Below the pieces are notes generated by a model. That model made no database searches. It saw nothing but the letters and a program-made list of their open reading frames with translations, and was not told the origin of the DNA. The position numbers and the translations under genes were made by a program. Shown here in pieces: positions 1 to 8,214 of a DNA stretch of 35,154 bases. The DNA is from Actinomycetes bacterium (GTDB taxonomy: Bacteria > Actinomycetota > Coriobacteriia > Anaerosomatales > Anaerosomataceae), in assembly GCA_021373175.1 (NCBI GenBank), contig JAJFTE010000137.1, forward strand, positions 1 to 35,154, in the 5' to 3' direction. Numbering within the stretch: the first letter of the stretch is position 1; each line of letters starts with the position of its first letter.

Positions 1-840
1 GTGCACGCCAACGCGGCGGTCATCGTCTTCTGGCGGGTGGCGTTCGCGGGGATCTTCGTCATCGTGCTCTTGGCATCACGGCGCAGACTCGGCGCGTTCT
101 TCGGGCTTCCCAAGCGGCGGCGCAACGCCATCATCGCCATGGGTGCCCTGCTCTCGGTCAACTGGATGCTCTACCTCGGCTCGCTCCAGCTCACCAAGGT
201 ATCGGTCGCCGTGCTCATCGGATACTGCGGCCCGGTCTTTGTCGCGGTGCTGACGCCGCTCATCGGCCACGAGCGGTTCGACCGGCGGCTCGTGGCGCCC
301 CTCGTGCTCGCGCTCGGGGGCATCGCCATCATCGTGAATCCCTCGACTCTCTCGATCACCTCGCCCCGCCACCTGCTTGGCGCGGGTCTGGCGCTCGGAT
401 CGGCGGTGACGTATTCGCTCACCATCCTGATCGGGAAGCGCCTGCTGCAAGGCGTTCCGGCTACCGTCTACACGTTCGGCGAGTACCTCGGAGCGCTCGC
501 GGTGCTGCTGCCCGTCGTCGTGTTCATGAAGGGCCCCGCGCAGCCGGTCGAGTGGGGCGCACTGCTCGTCCTGGGCGTGGTGGACACCTCGCTCACCGGG
601 CTGCTGTTCCTCTCGGGCCTTCGCCACGTGCGCGCCGACCATGCGGCGGTGCTCACGTACGCCGAACCGGTGAGCGCGATCGTCTTCTCGGCCATCTTCC
701 TTAACGAGCCCATCACGCTCGTGACGGCGCTCGGTGCCACACTCGTTGTGGCGGGTGGCGCGATGGTGGCTAGAATGGAACCACAGCAAGGGCTTGAGAC
801 GCCGGGTCTTGTGCCCGATGTGCTACCCGAGGAGAGCTGA
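1..840 (+). CDS. EamA/DMT-family membrane transporter, 5' end cut by window
   Basis: Probable inner-membrane drug/metabolite transporter of the EamA type; the substrate cannot be told from sequence. The 279 visible residues are highly hydrophobic and show about nine membrane segments arranged as two related EamA halves, with an internal boundary near residue 125. The second half ends with the usual pattern of a YAEPVSA-type segment followed by an LNEP motif near residue 238. Family members normally start with one more membrane helix before the FWRVAF segment seen here at residues 10-15. The GTG at base 1 is therefore probably an internal codon, and roughly 25-30 residues lie outside the window. 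The pgi gene follows three bases after the stop, so the two are probably co-transcribed. Identification as a DMT transporter is secure; the role is not. Confidence 0.85.
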   Translation: MHANAAVIVFWRVAFAGIFVIVLLASRRRLGAFFGLPKRRRNAIIAMGALLSVNWMLYLGSLQLTKVSVAVLIGYCGPVFVAVLTPLIGHERFDRRLVAPLVLALGGIAIIVNPSTLSITSPRHLLGAGLALGSAVTYSLTILIGKRLLQGVPATVYTFGEYLGALAVLLPVVVFMKGPAQPVEWGALLVLGVVDTSLTGLLFLSGLRHVRADHAAVLTYAEPVSAIVFSAIFLNEPITLVTALGATLVVAGGAMVARMEPQQGLETPGLVPDVLPEES

Positions 841-843
841 GCG

Positions 844-2490
844 ATGGATGCGCTGAACCGGCTCACACAAGCCGAGGCCGTCAGACGCCTCGCCGACCGC
901 GACGCGAGCCTTTTCACGGACAGCATCGACGGCCGGATCCCGATCATGCAGCGCCTGGGGTGGACTGACCTCGCGAAAAAGGCACCGGGGCGCTTCGTGC
1001 TGCTCGCCAACCTCGCGCGGGCGATCGTCGAGGAGGGCGCAACCGACGTCGTCCTGCTGGGGATGGGCGGCTCGTCACTCGCACCGCTCGTGCTGGCGCG
1101 GTCGATCGGCTCGGCTCCCGGTATGCCGCGCCTGCACGTTCTGGACACCACGTCGCCTATCGTGGTGGCCCGCCTGCTGGAATCGCTCGACGCCGCAGGC
1201 ACCTTCGTGGTCGTCTCGAGCAAATCGGGAACCACCATCGAGCCGCTGTCGCTCTACGCGATCTTCCGCGGCTGGCTGGAAGAGGCGCTCCCGCGACCGG
1301 TGGCCGGAAGGCACTGCTTCGTGATCACGGACCCCGGAACGCCGCTCGAGAAGCTCCGCCAGCGCGACCTCATGCGCCTGACGCTGAACGCGCCGCCGAC
1401 CGTCGGAGGGCGCTTCTCGGCCCTCAGCATGTTCGGGCTGGCCCCCGCCGCGCTCATCGGGATCGACCTGGAGGCGCTCGTATCGCGCGCCGCTGCGATG
1501 GAGGCCGCCTGCCAGCTCCCGACTGCCGAGAACCCCGCGGCATTGCTCGCCGCCTGGCTGACAGACGCCTATGAGAACGGCCGCGACAAGCTCACGATCG
1601 TGACCTCCTCGACGCTCGCGGCGTTCGGCCTGTGGGCCGAGCAGCTGGTCGCGGAATCGCTCGGCAAGGACGGCCGCGGCATCGTGCCGGTGATCGAGTC
1701 CGAGCCGCGGACGCCCGTCGCGTACGGCGATGACCGTGCGGTCGCGGTCCTCCGTCTCGAAGACGACGACGCGCTCGCCTCATGGTCGCGCGATGCGACG
1801 CCCGCATATCCGGTCTTCGAGCTCACTGCACGCGACGCATACGACCTCGGCGCCGAATTCGTGCGCTGGGAGCACGCGATCGCCCTGACGGGCTTCCTGC
1901 TTGGCGTGAACCCGTTCAACGAGCCCAACGTCGCCGAGGCGAAAACCGCGACCGCGACCATCCTTACAGGCGGCACGAGCGTGCCGCCCGCGACAGCCGA
2001 CTTCGACGGCTCGTGGGTCACCTTCGCGGGGGCGCTCCGGGCCGAGGCCTCACCGCCGGTGAGCCGCACGAACGCGCTGCGAAGCCTTCTCGGCGCCGCG
2101 AATGAGGGCGACTACATCGCTGTGCTGGCGTACCTGCCGGATGACGAGGCGCTTCTCGGACCACTGCGCCGCGCAGCGAAGAGCGTCGAGGACGCTACCG
2201 GCCGTGCTGTCTGCGTTGAACTGGGCCCGCGGTACCTGCACTCCACCGGGCAGCTGCACAAGGGCGGTCCGAACTCCGGCGTCTTCCTGCTCATCACCGC
2301 GCGGGACCGCACCGACCTCGAGATCCCGGGCGAGCGGTTCGGCCTGGCGGCGCTTCATCGCGCGCAGGCCGAAGGCGATCTGGTGACACTCGCCGCACAC
2401 GATCGGCGCGTGATGCGCGTCGACCTGCCCTCCTCGGAGCATGGCGTTGTATCCGCGCTTGCGGAAGATATCGCCAACGTCACTCGTTAA
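844..2490 (+). CDS. pgi: Glucose-6-phosphate isomerase, stand-alone domain of the Tal-Pgi type
   Basis: Cytosolic isomerase interconverting glucose 6-phosphate and fructose 6-phosphate. The protein has 548 residues. Sugar-phosphate-binding SIS features are visible: GMGGSSLAPL near residue 75 and the phosphate-contacting SSKSGTTIEP near residue 130. The C-terminal GPRYLHSTGQLHKGG segment carries the family's late catalytic region. These motifs resemble the PGI half of bifunctional transaldolase/phosphoglucose isomerase proteins more than they resemble E. coli Pgi. No transaldolase domain is present upstream, since the preceding gene is a membrane transporter. The ATG at 844 is preceded by GAGGAGAG, a good ribosome-binding site. 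The gene is the last on the plus strand before a convergent gap. Function is confidently assigned; kinetic preferences are unknown. Confidence 0.9.
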   Translation: MDALNRLTQAEAVRRLADRDASLFTDSIDGRIPIMQRLGWTDLAKKAPGRFVLLANLARAIVEEGATDVVLLGMGGSSLAPLVLARSIGSAPGMPRLHVLDTTSPIVVARLLESLDAAGTFVVVSSKSGTTIEPLSLYAIFRGWLEEALPRPVAGRHCFVITDPGTPLEKLRQRDLMRLTLNAPPTVGGRFSALSMFGLAPAALIGIDLEALVSRAAAMEAACQLPTAENPAALLAAWLTDAYENGRDKLTIVTSSTLAAFGLWAEQLVAESLGKDGRGIVPVIESEPRTPVAYGDDRAVAVLRLEDDDALASWSRDATPAYPVFELTARDAYDLGAEFVRWEHAIALTGFLLGVNPFNEPNVAEAKTATATILTGGTSVPPATADFDGSWVTFAGALRAEASPPVSRTNALRSLLGAANEGDYIAVLAYLPDDEALLGPLRRAAKSVEDATGRAVCVELGPRYLHSTGQLHKGGPNSGVFLLITARDRTDLEIPGERFGLAALHRAQAEGDLVTLAAHDRRVMRVDLPSSEHGVVSALAEDIANVTR

Positions 2491-2821
2491 CCGCAGTACG
2501 CGAGGTGCCGGCCCTCAGTGCTCACTGAAAGCCGACACCCCTATCTCACTCGGGTCCCCTGGGGGTGGGACCCGGTGTGACCGCTATTCCGCGGCGAACT
2601 TCGCGCCCGGTCGAGCTGGAAGGTGACCGGAACCCGACACGACAAGGGTAGCGTTACGTTCGAAACGCTGACGAGAATCTCACCGCGGACGGTCGGTGAA
2701 ACTCGGCGTATGGCGCGATGACAGCCGCGAACGGAACCACGGCAGGCCACACGAACCGAAACGACCGCGTGCGGTTCACGCGACAAGCCTTCACCGCCGC
2801 GAAACCGGCCCCGAGCGGTGC
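2491..2821 (-). other. Convergent intergenic region carrying an array of seven hairpins; possible structured RNA or terminator region
   Basis: No convincing protein is encoded in these 331 bases between convergent genes. At least seven inverted repeats lie in series: 2504-2539 (16 paired positions, loop 4), 2551-2574 (8 bp, loop 8), 2607-2630 (6 bp, loop 12), 2650-2669 (6 bp, loop 8), 2675-2704 (11 paired positions, loop 8), 2724-2743 (6 bp, loop 8) and 2766-2782 (6 bp, loop 5). In the 2504, 2675 and 2724 hairpins the imperfect positions are G-U wobbles if the minus strand is transcribed, but A-C mismatches on the plus strand. This suggests minus-strand RNA. None is followed by a strong U-run. 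It could be a 3' UTR/terminator zone of the downstream end of the minus-strand operon, a small RNA, or a mobile repeat. I do not recognise a known RNA family. Confidence 0.4.
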
Positions 2822-3274
2822 CTAGAAGAAGACGTGCCGCACGCTCAGCCGCTCACCGGCGATGTCGATGACAGCCACCGAGGGCGCAGAGCCGTCTCTC
2901 GGCTGGCAGGCGGAGCCTGGGTTCACATACAAGATGCCGTCGATCTCGCGAGCGGCCGCAACGTGTGTGTGGCCGTAGACTACGATGTGCACGCCCTCCG
3001 GTACTCCCCCGCGAACAAGTTCCGGCAGCTTGTGTCCCACCAGGATCCCACGATCGCCGCACTGCACGACGAGCCGCACGGGAAGCCTGCCGTGCGACCA
3101 CCCGCGGTCTGTATTGCCCTCGACCGCCGAGACGGGCGCGATGCGTGCGAGGTCATCGAGTACGGCCTGGCCGCCGACATCACCTGCGTGGATGATACGC
3201 TCGGCACCGGCGAGCGCGCGGTGCGCGTCACCGGAGAGCACCCCATGTGTGTCCGAGATAACCCCGACTCGCAC
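2822..3274 (-). CDS. YfcE/MJ0936-family metallophosphoesterase
   Basis: Small cytosolic metal-dependent phosphodiesterase of 150 residues, the usual length for this family. The calcineurin-like metal-binding blocks appear in order: SDTHG near residue 7 (D-x-H), HAGDVG near residue 30 (GD), EGNTD near residue 53 (GN-D), VGHK near residue 79 (GH) and YGHTH near residue 100. Relatives hydrolyse phosphodiesters such as bis-p-nitrophenyl phosphate in vitro with Mn; the physiological substrate is unknown. The gene starts four bases after the stop of the LytR-type regulator and is the last gene of the long minus-strand run. It is therefore probably co-transcribed with the LytS/LytR pair. Downstream is the hairpin-rich convergent gap. 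Confidence 0.85.
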   Translation of the reverse strand: MRVGVISDTHGVLSGDAHRALAGAERIIHAGDVGGQAVLDDLARIAPVSAVEGNTDRGWSHGRLPVRLVVQCGDRGILVGHKLPELVRGGVPEGVHIVVYGHTHVAAAREIDGILYVNPGSACQPRDGSAPSVAVIDIAGERLSVRHVFF

Positions 3275-3278
3275 GATG

Positions 3279-3986
3279 CTACAGCCCCAGTGCCCGCTTC
3301 AACATCGGTACCCGGCGCCTCGAAGCCGGAACCTGCGTACCTGCCTTGTCCTTCAGCGTCAGCAGCATGGTCCCGCCATACATGGGCACGACCTCTTTGA
3401 CCTGGGCCAGGTTGACCACAAATCGCCGATGCGCGCGGAAGAAGCCCTGCGACTCGAGCCTGCTCTCAAGCTGCGCCAGCGATGCCGTGGAAAGATAGCG
3501 CTCCTCGGCTGTATAGATGTAGGAGTAGTCGTCCTTCGCCATGACGTAGTAGATGTCGTCCACCTGCAGAAGAAGCTTACGACCGCCCTTCTCGACAGGG
3601 ATGCGTTCGACGCGCGCCGGCGCCTCCTCGGAAGGACGCAGGCGGTCGATAGCCGCCCGCAGGCGCTCGACCTCGACCGGCTTCACAAGGTAGTCGGTAG
3701 CGGCGACTTCGAATGCCTTGACCGCGTGCTCGCTGTGCGCAGTCACGAAGATGATCGCGGGCTGACGATCGAGGGAGCCAAGGACCTCGGCCAGCCGCAT
3801 GCCGGAGAGCCCGGGCATGTCGATGTCAAGAAAGACGACGTCGTATGGGATCGCCTTGATGAGCTGCAGCGCTTCGGGCGCGTTGGAAGCCTCGCCCACC
3901 ACCTCGATGCCGCCCGCGTCCTCAAGGAGGAAACGGAGTTCTGAACGGGCGGGTGCCTCGTCGTCTACCACCAGTGCCTTAAGCAT
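3279..3986 (-). CDS. LytTR-family response regulator
   Basis: DNA-binding response regulator of 235 residues. Residues 1-120 form a CheY-like receiver with the acidic pair VVDDE near residue 8, phospho-acceptor Asp54 in FLDIDMPG, and a Lys in the LVKPVEVE segment. Residues about 135-235 are a LytTR DNA-binding domain containing YVMAKDDYSYIYT and RAHRRFVVNL. The ATG at 3986 gives the normal MLKALVVDDE opening and has a GTGAGGG-type ribosome site. An ATG 12 bases upstream is possible but weaker. The start overlaps the end of the kinase gene by eight bases, which points to translational coupling. Targets of such regulators include cell-envelope or autolysis genes in other bacteria; no lrgAB-like target is present here. 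Confidence 0.92.
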   Translation of the reverse strand: MLKALVVDDEAPARSELRFLLEDAGGIEVVGEASNAPEALQLIKAIPYDVVFLDIDMPGLSGMRLAEVLGSLDRQPAIIFVTAHSEHAVKAFEVAATDYLVKPVEVERLRAAIDRLRPSEEAPARVERIPVEKGGRKLLLQVDDIYYVMAKDDYSYIYTAEERYLSTASLAQLESRLESQGFFRAHRRFVVNLAQVKEVVPMYGGTMLLTLKDKAGTQVPASRRRVPMLKRALGL

Positions 3987-5307
3987 CGTCACCCTCACCG
4001 GTTGGGGTGTCGGCCAGCGTGAGTGTCGCGGTGACCGTGGTCCCGATCCCTTCCTCGCTCACAACGCTGAGCCCGCTGCCACTACTAAAGCGTCCTCGAA
4101 GCCTATCGTCCACGTTCTTGAGCGCTATGCCTAGCCCCTTGCCATAGCCAGCCTCAAGGATGCGGGGGAGAACGCTCGTGGCGATACCGACGCCGTCGTC
4201 CGCGACCGAGAGGATGAGCGATGTGCCCAGAAGCCGCGCGCTCACCGAGATGTGCAGCGGCCCATCGGGACGCATGCCGTGTTGCACGCAGTTCTCGACC
4301 AGCGGCTGGACGATGAACGCTGGCACGAGGGCTCGGCTCGCGTCGGCATCGACATCCTCGGTGACCTGAATGCGATCGCCGAACCGGGCGTGCTCGAAGA
4401 CCAGGTAGCTGCGCGCGTACTCGAGTTCTCGCTCGAGCGGCACGAGCTCCTCGTTCTCCTCAAGTGTGCGTCGGTAGAACCGTGCGAACTCCCTGAGCAA
4501 GTCCCGGGCCTGCGGCGGATCGGTTCGGATGAGGCTCGCGATCGTGTTGATGGTGTTGAACATGAAATGTGGATTGATCTGTGCCTGGAGCGCCTTGAGC
4601 TCCATCCGGCAGGCGAGTTCGGTCTGGCGCTCGAGTTCCGAGAGTTCGAGCTCCGTCGAGAGAAGGCGCGCGAGCCCCTCCACCATCGTGACTTGCGTCT
4701 CGTTGAGCAATCGCGGTGTGGTGTAGTAGAACTTGAGCGTGCCGACCGGCTGACTCCTGATCAGCAGCGGCACCACGATCGCTGCGCGAAGCAGACAGCC
4801 CGCGCGCGGGCAGCCGATCTCTTCGCGCGTCGCCAGGATGCGGTGCTCGTTCGTCTCGATCGCCTCGCGTGTAGCGCGCGTGAGGATGGGGCCGCCCACT
4901 TCGTGATGATCTTCGCCGACGCCCGCGAATCCGAGCACCCGCTCGGTATCCGTGATCGCAACAGCCGCCGCCTCAGTCTGGGCTAACGCAAGCCGGCAAA
5001 CCGCCTGCGCGGTCTCTTGATCGAGTCCACGCCGCAGATAGGCAAGGCTGCGGTCGGCGATCTCAAGGATCTGGTGCGACTGCAGCGCCTTCAGGTGGTC
5101 CGGGCGCGTAACGAACCGCCCCACGACGGATCCCATCGCAACGAGGACAAGCCCGGCCACCACCGTTGTGAAGACCGGGCGCGGGACGTCGACGACGAGC
5201 GATGCCGCTGCCACGATGCCGATCACGAACGTGGCGAACATGAGCACGAGATCGATGACCCAGGCCCTACGGCTCGATATCGATCGTAGTGCCCCAGGAC
5301 CCGGCAT
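3979..5307 (-). CDS. LytS-type sensor histidine kinase with GAF domain
   Basis: Membrane sensor kinase of 442 residues from the chosen ATG. Two hydrophobic helices lie near residues 17-38 and 47-66, a GAF-like sensory domain spans about 90-220, and a His_kinase/HATPase pair fills the rest. The phosphorylated His lies in QINPHFMFNTIN (about residue 247), and ATP-binding blocks are VENCVQHG and VADDGVGI. The start at 5307 overlaps the GNAT stop as TGATG, a typical coupled start. A GTG at 5334 would add nine residues but has a poor ribosome site. The GAF domain contains a CPRAGC segment near residue 166 that could bind metal or respond to redox; this is inference. The partner regulator overlaps its 3' end. 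Confidence 0.9.
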   Translation of the reverse strand: MPGPGALRSISSRRAWVIDLVLMFATFVIGIVAAASLVVDVPRPVFTTVVAGLVLVAMGSVVGRFVTRPDHLKALQSHQILEIADRSLAYLRRGLDQETAQAVCRLALAQTEAAAVAITDTERVLGFAGVGEDHHEVGGPILTRATREAIETNEHRILATREEIGCPRAGCLLRAAIVVPLLIRSQPVGTLKFYYTTPRLLNETQVTMVEGLARLLSTELELSELERQTELACRMELKALQAQINPHFMFNTINTIASLIRTDPPQARDLLREFARFYRRTLEENEELVPLERELEYARSYLVFEHARFGDRIQVTEDVDADASRALVPAFIVQPLVENCVQHGMRPDGPLHISVSARLLGTSLILSVADDGVGIATSVLPRILEAGYGKGLGIALKNVDDRLRGRFSSGSGLSVVSEEGIGTTVTATLTLADTPTGEGDDA

Positions 5308-6131
5308 CAGCGCACTGCCATAACGAGAAAGCACGATGCGCCGAGCAACTCGCGGAACCCGCTCTTAGCGTACAACGCACGTGACGGCACGTTCTCCTCC
5401 TGCGTATAAAGCGTCACAGCCCGGGCGCCAGCCCGCGCCATGTGCGCCACCGCGTCGCCGAGCAGCAGGGAGCCGATACCGTGGCCCCGCTCCTCGGGCA
5501 GTACCGCCAGGCGTCCGAGCATGCCTTCGCCCCGGTTGACGGTGCACAGAGTATAGCCGATGACCGAAGCGCCCCGCACGGCCACGACCGCGCGCTCAGA
5601 CACGAGATAGCCGCGAAGCATACGCGCGTCGAACCGCCAGAACGCATCGAAACACGTGCTGTCGAGAGCCGCTATCGCCGCGACGTCAGGCAACCCGGCA
5701 ACTGAAAGATCGACCCCGTCCACCGCCGTGGGCGCGGTGCCAGCCGCCCTGTCGAGGCGCAGGGTGATCCCCCGGTGTATGACCTCCATCCCGGCAGCCA
5801 GGTACGGCTGGACCATGCTCTCCGGAACAAGTGGGCTCAGCACGCCCTCGAAGCCGTGCGTCCGCGCGAGCCAAACGACGTCCCCGATAATCGCGGGGAT
5901 GTCACGCTCGGCGCACCACAGTCCCTGTATCGCAAGCAGCCGCGAATGATCGCGCCACGCGCCCAGCAGCGCAGCGTCGCCCGCTTCGCTCACCTGAACG
6001 CGCCACGGCGCCTCATGCCAGGCGGCTTCGAATTCCGCGCGGCCGGCGAAGGTGCGCGTCGGGCGCACAGCGCCCCAAACCGCTCCGAGGTCGCGTTCGC
6101 CAGCGGTTCGCATCGCGTGCAAGCGAATCAC
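5307..6131 (-). CDS. GNAT-family N-acetyltransferase
   Basis: Predicted acetyl-CoA-dependent acyltransferase of 274 residues, longer than a single GNAT domain of about 150. The C-terminal half (about 140-274) is clearly GNAT: a LAVLPEERGHGIGSLLL segment carries the R-x-x-G-x-G acetyl-CoA pyrophosphate loop, followed by the YTQEENVPSRALYAKSGF block common near the end of the fold. The N-terminal 130 residues may be a second, diverged GNAT half, as in tandem-domain family members. The substrate is unknown. The GTG start at 6131 overlaps the TSUP stop as GTGA and its stop overlaps the kinase start, so it sits inside a tightly coupled cluster. Confidence 0.8.
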   Translation of the reverse strand: MIRLHAMRTAGERDLGAVWGAVRPTRTFAGRAEFEAAWHEAPWRVQVSEAGDAALLGAWRDHSRLLAIQGLWCAERDIPAIIGDVVWLARTHGFEGVLSPLVPESMVQPYLAAGMEVIHRGITLRLDRAAGTAPTAVDGVDLSVAGLPDVAAIAALDSTCFDAFWRFDARMLRGYLVSERAVVAVRGASVIGYTLCTVNRGEGMLGRLAVLPEERGHGIGSLLLGDAVAHMARAGARAVTLYTQEENVPSRALYAKSGFRELLGASCFLVMAVR

Positions 6132-6925
6132 AACACGCCTGCCTCGGCAAGCGCAAGCGAGACGCCGACCAGCAGCAACAGCACCGCGAATGCGATCTTG
6201 ATCGCACGCTCCCCCGCGATCGCTGTGATCTTCGCGCCGATGAGCGCGCCGGGCACGACCCCGAGTGCCAGCAGTCCCGCGAGCCCAAGATCGACATGCC
6301 CGAGAAGCGTGTGCGTGATGCTGCCGGGGATCGAAAGCAGCGTGACGACGACAAGCGACGTGCCGATGGCTCGCTTGATGTCAAAACCGAACCAGCGCAC
6401 CAGGGCGGGCACAACGATGAAGCCACCGCCGAGCCCCAGGAAGCCCGAGTACAGTCCGGTGGTCACGCCCAAGACCGCGAGACCCCACCAGCGGTGCTGC
6501 ACGACACGGTGCGGCTCGGCGGGGAGCGCCACCAGCTCCGGCGGCGCGGTAGGCGTGCGCAGCGCGAGGAACATCATGTCGATCGACATGTAGCCGATCA
6601 CCACGGCCGTGGCATACATGAGGAACGTGCCGCCGACGATGCGCGTGGCGAGCGCGCCGGCGACCGACGCTCCCGCTCCCCATGCCCCCATGATGATCCC
6701 GGAACGCATATCGACCAGCCCGCGATGATGATACGACCAGGCACCGGCGATAGCCGTGGGCAGGACCACCGGAAGAGGCGTTCCGACCGCTATGAGTGCC
6801 GGACGGCCAAGCAGCAGTCGGATGGCCGGCGTGGTCACGATACCGCCGCCGATCCCGAACAGCCCGGAAAGCACGCTCGAAACGAAGCCGATCGTGACGG
6901 CCAGCAGGGATTGCGCCGCGCCCAT
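6128..6925 (-). CDS. TSUP (TauE/SafE) family membrane transporter
   Basis: Integral membrane protein of 265 residues with about eight hydrophobic helices. It shows the duplicated TauE/SafE signature: LSGLFGIGGGIVTTPA near residue 20 and YSGFLGLGGGFIVVPAL in the second half. Family members export or import sulfite, sulfoacetate or other organosulfur anions; the substrate here is not evident. The ATG at 6925 overlaps the TAA of the glycosyltransferase gene as TAATG. A longer open frame begins upstream at 7021, but its first 32 residues are Arg/His-rich, lie inside the neighbouring gene and do not resemble the family, so the shorter start is preferred. Confidence 0.88.
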   Translation of the reverse strand: MGAAQSLLAVTIGFVSSVLSGLFGIGGGIVTTPAIRLLLGRPALIAVGTPLPVVLPTAIAGAWSYHHRGLVDMRSGIIMGAWGAGASVAGALATRIVGGTFLMYATAVVIGYMSIDMMFLALRTPTAPPELVALPAEPHRVVQHRWWGLAVLGVTTGLYSGFLGLGGGFIVVPALVRWFGFDIKRAIGTSLVVVTLLSIPGSITHTLLGHVDLGLAGLLALGVVPGALIGAKITAIAGERAIKIAFAVLLLLVGVSLALAEAGVL

Positions 6926-8166
6926 TAGTCCGTCCGGATGACCGGGAAGCGCCCGGTGATGGCACTGCGATCGACCCTGCGCTCGCCGGTGAGCAGCGGC
7001 TTGAGCGCGACGTCTTCCCACAGCCTGTCCGTGAACAGCGGCCAGCGACGCTGGAACACGAAGTACCGCTCGCAGTTGTCCCTGGCAAACGATGACGCGG
7101 CGGCAACCGCCGTGCGCGCGATGCCGAGGTACTCCTTGCGCTCGTGGCCGTGGAGCGCTCGCAGCACAGCGGTCACCCTCGCACGCCAGCCGATGGAGGA
7201 GTCGACGAAGCGGCCCGGATACGGCTCGAGCGAGTCGGGTGTCACCTGCCGCAGGTCCACCTGCGACTTGGAGAACTCGAGCTTGCGGTGCTCATAGATG
7301 AAACGGAACACGTCTTGCCGGAAGGCTCGAGCTTCGCTCGGCAAGGCGGGCGGATGGTGGATGACCGACCATTCGCCGTCCAGGAACACATCGCCACCGT
7401 GCATGCGCGTGTTGATGACGTAATCGATGTCTTCTCCGCGAACGACCCACGGATCGAATGAGACGTTCATGAACATGTCGCGATGAATCGCGAGGCAGCC
7501 GCCGAACGCGACGGCGCTCGGCCGAATCCGCGGCGGTGCCGCTACGACTGCGAGCGCTTCATTGTAGGCATCGTCCTGACGCCAGAACATGTCCGACCAT
7601 GGCGCCGTACCCGCCACCTGATAGCGACCTTCCTCATCGGTGTAGTACCCGCTCTTCGCGAGGACGACTTTGCCACCGGCCGTCGTCTCACCGATGCCTT
7701 CAGCGGCGATCTCGAGGAATCCGGGATCCGTGATGATTTGGTCGTCGTCCACGAACACCACGAGGTCGCAGCCAAGGGTCGCAGCCACTGAGAGGCCGAC
7801 ATTGCGCACCCCGCCGTAACTTGCGAGCCCCACTCCGGGTATCACGTCCGCGAATTCCAGCTGCTCCATGCGCCGGTGCAGCGAGCCCATCTCGGCGGGA
7901 CCGACCACAAGCGAGTCAAGGGCGGGGAAATCGGCGAGGATGCCGCGGACGCGGTCCTCGGCCTCGTGCTCGATCGAGGCGGATGACGCGGCGACGATGA
8001 CGACGACTTTGCCGAGGCCACGCACGGACTCGAGCGAGCGCAGACAACCAGGCAGCATGCCATCGTCATCGATGGGTGTCGGGTGATCATAGACGAATGG
8101 TCCCTGGTCACCGCCACGAACCCGCCTACGGGTCCAGAAAGTCGGTATGACGACGCACGGTTCCAC
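6925..8166 (-). CDS. Glycosyltransferase family 2-like protein
   Basis: Predicted GT-A fold glycosyltransferase of 413 residues. VVIPTFW at the N-terminus is the nucleotide-binding first strand. LVVFVDDDQ near residue 140 holds the DxD-type metal-binding acidic cluster, and RGEDIDYV near residue 245 resembles the catalytic ED motif of GT2 enzymes. No membrane anchor is seen, so it is probably cytosolic or peripheral. The start is chosen at GTG 8166 because AGAAGGAG lies seven bases upstream. A TTG at 8214 would add 16 polar residues without a clear ribosome site. The donor and acceptor are unknown. It follows the selenoprotein-like gene by 48 bases and overlaps the TSUP start by one base. Confidence 0.8.
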   Translation of the reverse strand: MEPCVVIPTFWTRRRVRGGDQGPFVYDHPTPIDDDGMLPGCLRSLESVRGLGKVVVIVAASSASIEHEAEDRVRGILADFPALDSLVVGPAEMGSLHRRMEQLEFADVIPGVGLASYGGVRNVGLSVAATLGCDLVVFVDDDQIITDPGFLEIAAEGIGETTAGGKVVLAKSGYYTDEEGRYQVAGTAPWSDMFWRQDDAYNEALAVVAAPPRIRPSAVAFGGCLAIHRDMFMNVSFDPWVVRGEDIDYVINTRMHGGDVFLDGEWSVIHHPPALPSEARAFRQDVFRFIYEHRKLEFSKSQVDLRQVTPDSLEPYPGRFVDSSIGWRARVTAVLRALHGHERKEYLGIARTAVAAASSFARDNCERYFVFQRRWPLFTDRLWEDVALKPLLTGERRVDRSAITGRFPVIRTD

Positions 8167-8214
8167 GTGGGACTCCTTCTGTTCTGCCTCTTTTGGTCTG
8201 ACGCACAGCGACAA

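Noticed and set aside
2541-2786. An 81-codon minus-strand frame in the convergent gap
   Set aside because: No ribosome site, no family-like segment, and the region is better explained by a hairpin array.
2491-2821. tmRNA, RNase P RNA, 6S RNA or tRNA in the hairpin-rich gap
   Set aside because: None of their conserved cores, CCA-type ends or T-loops could be found on either strand.
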